Below are positions 13,980 to 18,500 of a DNA stretch of 18,500 nt, piece after piece. Origin of the DNA: an uncultured Caulobacteraceae bacterium (GTDB lineage: Bacteria; Pseudomonadota; Alphaproteobacteria; Caulobacterales; Caulobacteraceae). The notes under the pieces were generated by a model. The model had not been told where the DNA came from. It saw only the letters and a program-made list of their open reading frames with translations, and did not search any database. Location: assembly GCA_946480495.1 (NCBI GenBank), contig CAMLKO010000004.1:1-18500 (forward strand). The letters are read 5' to 3'. The translations under genes and the position numbers were made by a program. Within the stretch, counting starts at the first letter, position 1, and the number at the start of each line of letters is the position of its first letter.

Positions 13980-15737
13980 TTAAGGCGAAGTCGCCGATTG
14001 TCGCGCCTTGCGCCTGGCGCGCGCGGCGAAACGTCCCGGCTCAATCAGGGCCGCAAGGTCACGGGCCAGCGGCGATGGCGCGCCAACTACCTTGGCCGCG
14101 AGATGCTCGGCGAGCAAGGGGGCGGTGCAAAAGCCGCGCGAGCCGAGGCCGGAGAGGACGTAGAGGCCCTCGCCCACCTCGCCCGCCAGCGGCAGCTTGT
14201 CCGGCGTGGCGGCGCGTGTGGAGGCTCTCGCCGCAAGCGGGGCCGAGGCGAGGCGATCGGCGAGATCGGGCAATCCCCTGGCCAGCAGCGCGAGGTTGCG
14301 CGCGTTGTCCTGTGGCCTGACATCGGTCGCATCGTCGTCGCGGTCATGGGTGGCGCCGAACAGGAGGCCGCCGCGCATGGGGATGGCGTAGCCGCCGAAC
14401 GCCGAGGCTTCCGTGCTCAAGCCGTCGGCCCAGCTCGCCTGACCCCGGATCGGCTGGAGCGGCAGTCCGGGCGCGAGCGCCGCACAGGCATGACCCGCGG
14501 CCAGGCAGACGACGTCGGCCTCGAAGGTCTCGCCGCCCGATCGCAGCAGCCAGCCGCCATCCACCCGCTCAATCGCGTCGATGCGGCGGGCGATCCGGTC
14601 CGGCGCCCAGGCGTCGAGAATGCGGGCAGGCTCGACGGTCAGGGCCGCTTCCATCACGAGCGAGCCCGGTTCGGCCGTCATCGACCCGGCTTCGAAGAGG
14701 TCGCTTGCCGCGATGGCGGCGAACCGCGCGGCGTCGCGAGGGCCGGTTTCGAGCTGGCGGGCGCCCGTGGCGATCAGCGCGTCGGGAAGCTCGCGATAGA
14801 GGGCGGTCGCCCGGCGAAAGGTCTCCGCATAGAGCCGGGCGGAAGGGCCCAGGCCCGCATCCAGCCTGGGCGTCACCAGCGCCGCGGGATTGCGCGAGGC
14901 GCCCTCGCCCGCGTCGAACACCATCGGGCTCGCGCCCAGCGCCCGGAAAGCGCGCGCCAGCGAGGCGCCCGCAATCCCCGCGCCGATAATGGCGATCTTG
15001 CCGGGGTTCGCCGCCGCCTCGGCCGTGCCGGGGAGGCTTGCTTCCAGCCGTTCGCGCTTGCGGCCGAAACCCGGACGTTTGTCGACCTCGAAACCCGCCG
15101 CCTGGAGGCCGCGCCGCACCGAACCGGCCACCGTGAAGGTCGCAGCGCCCGCGCCGGAAGCAGAGCGGCGGGCGACGAGGGCCAGCAGGTCTTCCGTCCA
15201 CATGCCGGGGTTCAGGGCCGGCGCGAAGCCGTCGAGGAACCAGGCGTCGGCCCGCCCCTCCCAGACGGCGAGCGCTTCGGTTGCGTCCATCACCGCGAGG
15301 TCGAGCGTGGCGTGAAAGTCGGGAAGGTCGATCCGATGAAAGCCTCGCGCCCGCCCCGGCCAGCGGGCGGTCAGCGCCTGGGCGGCCTCGGCGATTTCCG
15401 GCCAACGGGCCAGCGCGCGTTCGGCGTCGGGACGCGTGAGCGGGTGGGCTTCGATGGAGAAGATGTGCAGCTGGGCGCCCGGATCGGCCGTGCGGCGCCA
15501 AAGGTCCAGCAGGGCCGCGACGTTGAGGCCCGTGCCAAAGCCCAGCTCCCCAACGGTGAACCGCTGGCGGCCGGCCCAGCGCCCCGGCAGGCCGCAGCCT
15601 TCGAGAAACACCGCCCGGCTCTCGGCCAGGCCGTCGTCGGAGGAGAAGTAGACGTCGCCGTAGAGGCTCGATCTCGGCAGGCCGTTCTCGTCCCACTCCA
15701 GCGGAGAGGCGGATCGGTCATGGGGCGCGCCGGTCAT
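13980..15737 (-). CDS. mnmC: Bifunctional tRNA mnm5s2U34 biosynthesis protein MnmC
   Basis: Two-domain enzyme completing 5-methylaminomethyl-2-thiouridine at the wobble base (U34) of certain tRNAs in the cytoplasm. The 585-residue product carries an N-terminal SAM methyltransferase domain (MnmC2/MnmD, about 10-235) with ELGFGTGLN (64-72), the catalytic-site block WFLDGFAPALNPGMW (166-180) and KRPGFGRKRE (220-229). The C-terminal FAD-dependent oxidoreductase (MnmC1, about 246-560) begins with the dinucleotide fold IAIIGAGIAGASLARA and ends with LYVLSGLGSRGFCTAPL. It is slightly shorter than the 668-residue E. coli protein but complete in both halves. AGGTGA stands about five bases before the ATG. 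A DUF3833-like gene follows six bp downstream. It lies 69 bp after a lipoprotein gene on the same strand, with a terminator between. Confidence 0.95.
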   Translation of the reverse strand: MTGAPHDRSASPLEWDENGLPRSSLYGDVYFSSDDGLAESRAVFLEGCGLPGRWAGRQRFTVGELGFGTGLNVAALLDLWRRTADPGAQLHIFSIEAHPLTRPDAERALARWPEIAEAAQALTARWPGRARGFHRIDLPDFHATLDLAVMDATEALAVWEGRADAWFLDGFAPALNPGMWTEDLLALVARRSASGAGAATFTVAGSVRRGLQAAGFEVDKRPGFGRKRERLEASLPGTAEAAANPGKIAIIGAGIAGASLARAFRALGASPMVFDAGEGASRNPAALVTPRLDAGLGPSARLYAETFRRATALYRELPDALIATGARQLETGPRDAARFAAIAASDLFEAGSMTAEPGSLVMEAALTVEPARILDAWAPDRIARRIDAIERVDGGWLLRSGGETFEADVVCLAAGHACAALAPGLPLQPIRGQASWADGLSTEASAFGGYAIPMRGGLLFGATHDRDDDATDVRPQDNARNLALLARGLPDLADRLASAPLAARASTRAATPDKLPLAGEVGEGLYVLSGLGSRGFCTAPLLAEHLAAKVVGAPSPLARDLAALIEPGRFAARARRKARQSATSP

Positions 15738-15756
15738 GGCGTCACCTATAAAGCAG

Positions 15757-15782
15757 AAGGGCCGCCCCGAGGGACGGCCCTT
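15757..15782 (-). terminator. Rho-independent terminator after the lipoprotein gene
   Basis: AAGGGCCG (15757-15764) and CGGCCCTT (15775-15782) form a GC-rich stem, extended by one outer G-C pair and partly by the inner CCC/GGG. On the - strand the stem is followed by CTGCTTTATAG, a modest T-rich tail. It sits between the lipoprotein stop and the mnmC ATG and so should separate these transcription units. The mnmC promoter must then overlap or follow it. Confidence 0.65.
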
Positions 15783-15806
15783 CCTAAACTGTTGGAAACC
15801 GAACGC

Positions 15807-16046
15807 TTATTGAGCGTTGGTCGCCGGAGCGGTCGCCGTGGCGTCCGCGGCGGCGTCGGCAGCCGTGGTGTTGGCGGCGGTCGCGTTGGCGGCAGTCGCG
15901 TTGGCGGCGGTCGCGTTCGTGTCGGCAGCCATGGCGTTGGCGGCGGTCGCGTTGTCGGCGGCCGCGTTTTCTTCAGCCTTCTTGCCGCAGGCGGCGACGG
16001 ACAGAGCGGCGATAGCAACGCCAGCGATGAGCAGCTTACGGATCAT
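15807..16046 (-). CDS. Small lipoprotein with Ala/Asn/Thr tandem repeats
   Basis: A 79-residue lipoprotein. I choose the ATG at 16046 because AGGGA lies just upstream and the product then starts with a textbook lipoprotein signal (MIRKLLIAGVAIAALSVAAC, lipid-modified Cys20). The upstream in-frame ATG at 16124 would add 26 residues that spoil it. After GKKAEEN the mature protein is almost only Ala, Asn, Thr and Asp, built on repeats of ATAAN, with no fold or catalytic residues; it is probably disordered, with Lys22-Lys23 next to the lipid anchor. Such proteins are common in Caulobacterales-type genomes and mostly uncharacterised. It could be a periplasmic spacer or a stress-induced envelope protein. 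A terminator follows. A direct-repeat element about 100 bp upstream may control it or the divergent MFS gene. Confidence 0.75.
   Translation of the reverse strand: MIRKLLIAGVAIAALSVAACGKKAEENAAADNATAANAMAADTNATAANATAANATAANTTAADAAADATATAPATNAQ
15871..15951. repeat. 15-bp tandem repeat inside the lipoprotein gene
   Basis: TTGGCGGCGGTCGCG occurs at 15871-15885, again with one change at 15886-15900, exactly at 15901-15915, then after a 21-bp degenerate unit at 15937-15951. On the coding (-) strand each unit encodes five residues of the ATAAN type. Identical units suggest copy number may vary by slippage without breaking the frame. Confidence 0.75.
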
Positions 16047-16231
16047 GATCCCTGGTCCCCTGTGAGGATGGAGTGCGCGCCCGGGAATCCCCGACCGCTG
16101 CACGGGAATATGCAGCCATTCCATCGAAGCGCAAGCAAAGAGTTCACGGCGGCGTGATCACATTTTCACCGCGGCGTGATCGTTTGTGGCCCGTTGCGGC
16201 GACTCTGTTGCAGGCGTAACTGCTGCGCGCC
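16047..16231. promoter_or_regulatory. Divergent promoter region of the lipoprotein and MFS genes
   Basis: This 185-bp gap contains the paired direct repeats described at 16143-16181 and no open frame with a recognisable product. AGGGA serves the lipoprotein start. The MFS ATG has no clear Shine-Dalgarno sequence. I could not assign -35/-10 elements with confidence. Confidence 0.5.
16143..16181. promoter_or_regulatory. Two 17-bp direct repeats, operator-like
   Basis: TTCACGGCGGCGTGATC (16143-16159) and TTCACCGCGGCGTGATC (16165-16181) differ at one base and are spaced 22 bp start to start, about two helical turns, so two dimers would bind on the same face. Each repeat contains TCAC-N6-GTGA, an inverted repeat. 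The pair lies 50 bp before the MFS start and about 97 bp before the lipoprotein start, in the divergent promoter region. Confidence 0.6.
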
Positions 16232-17530
16232 ATGTCCGACGACGCCGCCGCATCCCGCCTGAGCCGAACCTCTTTCGGCCTGCTGTTCGCCGTCTCGATC
16301 GTGGTCGCGATCGGCAATACGGGCCTGTTGTCGGTGCTGCCGGCCATCGGGCGCCAGATCGGCATTCCCGACCCGATGGTGGCCGCGATCTTCTCGCTGT
16401 CGGCGCTGCTGTGGGCCATCGGCTCGCCGTTCTGGGCGCGCCAGTCGGACGTACGCGGCCGCAAGCCGATGATCATGATGGGGCTGGCCGGCTTCGCCGT
16501 CTCGATGCTGCTGTGCGGTTTCGTGGTGAGCGCGGGGCTGGCGAAGCTCGCCGCACCGATGGCGATCTTCGTCATGTTCCTGTTCGCACGGGCGATCTTC
16601 GGCCTGATCGGCTCGGCCTCGAACCCGGCCAGCCAGGCCTACGTGGCCGAGCGGACCACCCGCACCGAGCGCACCGGCTCCATGGCCCTGCTGGCCAGCG
16701 CCTTTGGCCTTGGCACCGTGATCGGGCCCGCCGTCGCGCCGCTGTTCGTGCTGCCGTTCGTGACGCTGGCCGGGCCGCTTTACGCCTTCTCGGTGATGGC
16801 CACGGTGGTGCTGATCCTGACCATTCGCCTGTTGCCCGATGACGTCAGGCCCGCCGCGCGCGAGCGGCCGAAGGCGGAGAAGGGCCGGGGGCTCGCCTTG
16901 TGGCGCGATCCCCGGCTGGCGCCCTTCCTCCTCTACGGTTTCCTGGTCGCCACCTGCCAGACGGTGCAGACCCAGACGCTGGGCTTCCTGATCATCGACA
17001 AGCTGAAGGTCCCGCCGCTGGAGGCGCAGGGCTTTACCGCCGTGGCCATGATGGCCGGCGCGGTGGCGGGCCTGCTGGCCCAATGGGGGCTGATCCGGAT
17101 GTTCAGGATGGGTCCGCGCGACCTGATCCGCTGGGGCGTGGCCCTGGCGGCGGTCGCGAACCTGCTGGTGGCGCTGGCGCCCGACTACTGGACGGTGGTG
17201 ATCGGCTTTGCGGTCTCCAGCCTGGGGTACGGCTTCGCCCGCCCGGGCTTCACGGCCGGCGCCTCGCTGTCGGTGGAGATGCACGAGCAGGCGGCCGCGG
17301 CCGGCGCGATCGGGGCCTTGAACGGGCTGAACGTCATCGTCGCCCCCTTGTTCGTCTGGCTCTACGAGGCCGTCCACCCCGCGCCCTTCCTGTTGAACAC
17401 GGCGATCCTGGCGGGGCTGTTCGTCTATGCCCTGAAGAACCGGATCCTCAGCGATGCGGGCGAGCGGGCGGCGAGCGACGAGGACGCCACGACCTCGATG
17501 CTCGAGCGCAGCGACGAGGGCGGCTTCTAG
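16232..17530 (+). CDS. Major facilitator superfamily transporter (DHA1-like)
   Basis: A 432-residue inner-membrane proton-coupled transporter, probably with 12 helices. Helix 1 begins near residue 14. Motif A of the loop between helices 2 and 3 reads GSPFWARQSDVRGRKP (64-79). The helix 5 motif C is visible as ASAFGLGTVIGPAVAP. The central cytoplasmic loop (around 200-220, with many Arg and Lys) separates the halves, and the C-terminal tail is acidic. Motif C marks drug:H+ antiporters, so efflux of a small molecule is the best guess; the substrate is not deducible. The ATG at 16232 lacks an obvious ribosome-binding site. Paired direct repeats 50 bp upstream suggest repressor control. Its stop shares CTAG (17527-17530) with the opposing transglycosylase gene. 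Confidence 0.88.
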   Translation: MSDDAAASRLSRTSFGLLFAVSIVVAIGNTGLLSVLPAIGRQIGIPDPMVAAIFSLSALLWAIGSPFWARQSDVRGRKPMIMMGLAGFAVSMLLCGFVVSAGLAKLAAPMAIFVMFLFARAIFGLIGSASNPASQAYVAERTTRTERTGSMALLASAFGLGTVIGPAVAPLFVLPFVTLAGPLYAFSVMATVVLILTIRLLPDDVRPAARERPKAEKGRGLALWRDPRLAPFLLYGFLVATCQTVQTQTLGFLIIDKLKVPPLEAQGFTAVAMMAGAVAGLLAQWGLIRMFRMGPRDLIRWGVALAAVANLLVALAPDYWTVVIGFAVSSLGYGFARPGFTAGASLSVEMHEQAAAAGAIGALNGLNVIVAPLFVWLYEAVHPAPFLLNTAILAGLFVYALKNRILSDAGERAASDEDATTSMLERSDEGGF

Positions 17531-18500
17531 GTCGACAGCCCGGCTTCGCGCGCCAGCTGCTGGATGTTGCCGAGCGAGAGATAGCCGTCGGCGGTCAGCC
17601 CACGCGACTTCTGCCACAGGCGAAGCTGGGCGCGGGTGTTGGCGCCGATGATGCCGTCGGCCGGGCCCGGATCGAAGCCCAGCCGGGCCAGCGCCTTCTG
17701 GGCCAGCATCCGGTCGCTGAGCGACAGCGCGGGCTCGTAGGGCCATGGCCTGACCAGCCCCGGCTTGCCCGCGAAGGCGTCGGCCAACAGCCCTACGCCC
17801 AGCGCGTAGCTGGTCGAGTTGTTGTACTTGCGGATCGCGAAGTGGTTGGGCAGCGCGAGGAACGCCGGCCCGCCCGCGCCCGACGGCAGGAGCAGCTGCG
17901 CCGGCGCCTGGTCGGCCGCATTCCAGGCGCGCCCGTCGGCCCGCTTCACGCCCAAGCTTTCCCACCACGACGGCGGGGACTTCTGGCCCTCGGCGACGGA
18001 ATAGTCGAAGCCGGACGGCAGGATCACTTCGCGCGCCCAGTCCTGGCCGGGCGTCCAGCCGGCCTTGGCCAGATAGTTGGCGGTCGAGAAGAGCGCGTCC
18101 TGGGTCGAGCCCCAGATGTCGCGCCGCCCATCGCCGTCGCCATCGACCGCGGTGGTCAGGAAGACGCTCGGCATGAACTGGGTCTGGCCCATCGCGCCGG
18201 CCCAAGATCCCTTCATCTGGCCGCGAACGGCCTCGCCGGAACCGATCATCCGAAGCGCGGCGGTGAGCTCGCCTTCCGCCCAGTCGCGGCGGCGGCCGGT
18301 CCAGGCCAGGGTGGCCAGCGAGCGGACCACGTCCATGTCGCCCTGCAGCTCGCCGAACGCGGACTCCATGGCCCAGACGCCGAGCACGATCTCGCGCGGC
18401 ACGCCGTAGCGCTGCTCCATGGCGGGAAGATAGGGGAGGCTCTGGTCGTAGGCGCGGCCCCTGGCGATGCGCGCGTCCGACAGCACGCCCTTGATGTAGT
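17527..18500 (-). CDS. MltB-type lytic murein transglycosylase with peptidoglycan-binding domain, N-terminus cut by the window edge
   Basis: Periplasmic enzyme cleaving the MurNAc-GlcNAc bond of peptidoglycan with formation of 1,6-anhydroMurNAc. The frame stays open to the right edge (the last codons give YIKG), so the signal peptide and start lie outside; the GTG at 18486 is internal. The SLT_2/MltB catalytic domain contains VLGVWAMESAFG with the catalytic Glu (residue 41 counting from that GTG), MGQTQFMPSVFL and a calcium-loop-like DGDGDGRRD. The C-terminal 60 residues form a PG_binding_1 domain (MLAQKALARLGFDPGPADGI, then TRAQLRLWQ). This two-domain layout is standard for alphaproteobacterial MltB relatives. 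Likely roles are wall turnover or making room for envelope machines; nothing here links it to the tad locus. Confidence 0.9.
   Translation of the reverse strand, partial: YIKGVLSDARIARGRAYDQSLPYLPAMEQRYGVPREIVLGVWAMESAFGELQGDMDVVRSLATLAWTGRRRDWAEGELTAALRMIGSGEAVRGQMKGSWAGAMGQTQFMPSVFLTTAVDGDGDGRRDIWGSTQDALFSTANYLAKAGWTPGQDWAREVILPSGFDYSVAEGQKSPPSWWESLGVKRADGRAWNAADQAPAQLLLPSGAGGPAFLALPNHFAIRKYNNSTSYALGVGLLADAFAGKPGLVRPWPYEPALSLSDRMLAQKALARLGFDPGPADGIIGANTRAQLRLWQKSRGLTADGYLSLGNIQQLAREAGLST

Noticed and set aside
15871..15951. Tandem repeats considered as a CRISPR-like or minisatellite array
   Set aside because: There are no spacers between identical repeats and the units are in frame with the lipoprotein coding sequence, so they are a coding repeat.
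13998..16157. A 719-codon open frame on the + strand opposite mnmC and the lipoprotein gene
   Set aside because: It is antisense to mnmC, whose two domains are unmistakable. The translation is Arg/Gly-rich low-complexity sequence typical of shadow frames in GC-rich DNA.
16166..18205. A 679-codon open frame on the - strand opposite the MFS gene, running on from the transglycosylase
   Set aside because: It is in the wrong frame relative to the transglycosylase and antisense to a clear MFS transporter. The product is Arg/Gln/His-rich with no fold signature.
18484..18486. GTG at 18486 as the true start of the transglycosylase
   Set aside because: The frame continues to the window edge with family-like residues (YIKG) before it. 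Without more N-terminal sequence the protein would lack a signal peptide and part of the catalytic domain.

Overview
The window is compact, very GC-rich DNA. The gene families and gene order look like an alphaproteobacterium of the Caulobacterales (Caulobacter, Phenylobacterium or Brevundimonas type). That placement is an inference from a cpaB-cpaC-cpaE-cpaF-tadB-tadC pilus block, a fused MnmC, DUF2147 and PF10118 proteins, and the general style of the coding sequence. I see no rRNA, tRNA, CRISPR array or insertion sequence.

Layout, left to right. (1) 1-2370, + strand: a phosphonate/phosphite-type ABC importer phnC (5' end missing)-phnD-phnE, translationally coupled. (2) 2367-3464, - strand: a GT4 glycosyltransferase whose stop codon interlocks with that of phnE. 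It resembles membrane-glycolipid glycosyltransferases. (3) 3548-10324, - strand: a six-gene Tad/Flp pilus block read as cpaB, cpaC, cpaE, cpaF, tadB, tadC, mostly with overlapping starts and stops. No pilin, prepilin peptidase, cpaD, tadD or minor pilin gene is in view. (4) 10604-13446: a regulatory module. Two paralogous TetR-family regulators lie tail to tail. Next come a 330-bp spacer with a possible small gene, a PF10118 'metal-dependent hydrolase' with a ferritin-like di-iron motif pattern, and a secreted DUF2147 protein coupled to it. A 16-bp near-palindrome (consensus YTTACA-N4-TGTCRR) occurs at the start of both tetR genes and again upstream of the hydrolase, so it is a strong operator candidate. 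(5) 13443-16046, - strand: a DUF3833-like protein, the bifunctional tRNA-modification enzyme MnmC, a terminator hairpin, and a small repeat-rich lipoprotein. (6) 16143-18500: a pair of direct-repeat operator-like elements, an MFS transporter, and a convergent MltB-type lytic transglycosylase cut by the right edge.

How the parts fit. The importer and the glycosyltransferase could both belong to a phosphate-limitation response (inference). The Tad genes encode the motor, secretin and platform of a type IVc pilus, which needs a pilin encoded elsewhere. The TetR/hydrolase/DUF2147 group looks like a self-contained, autoregulated stress or lipid-related module of unknown function and is the most novel part of the window. 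A further feature is extreme compaction. All four convergent gene pairs end within 4 bp of each other, and three of them share one CTAG that supplies both stop codons.
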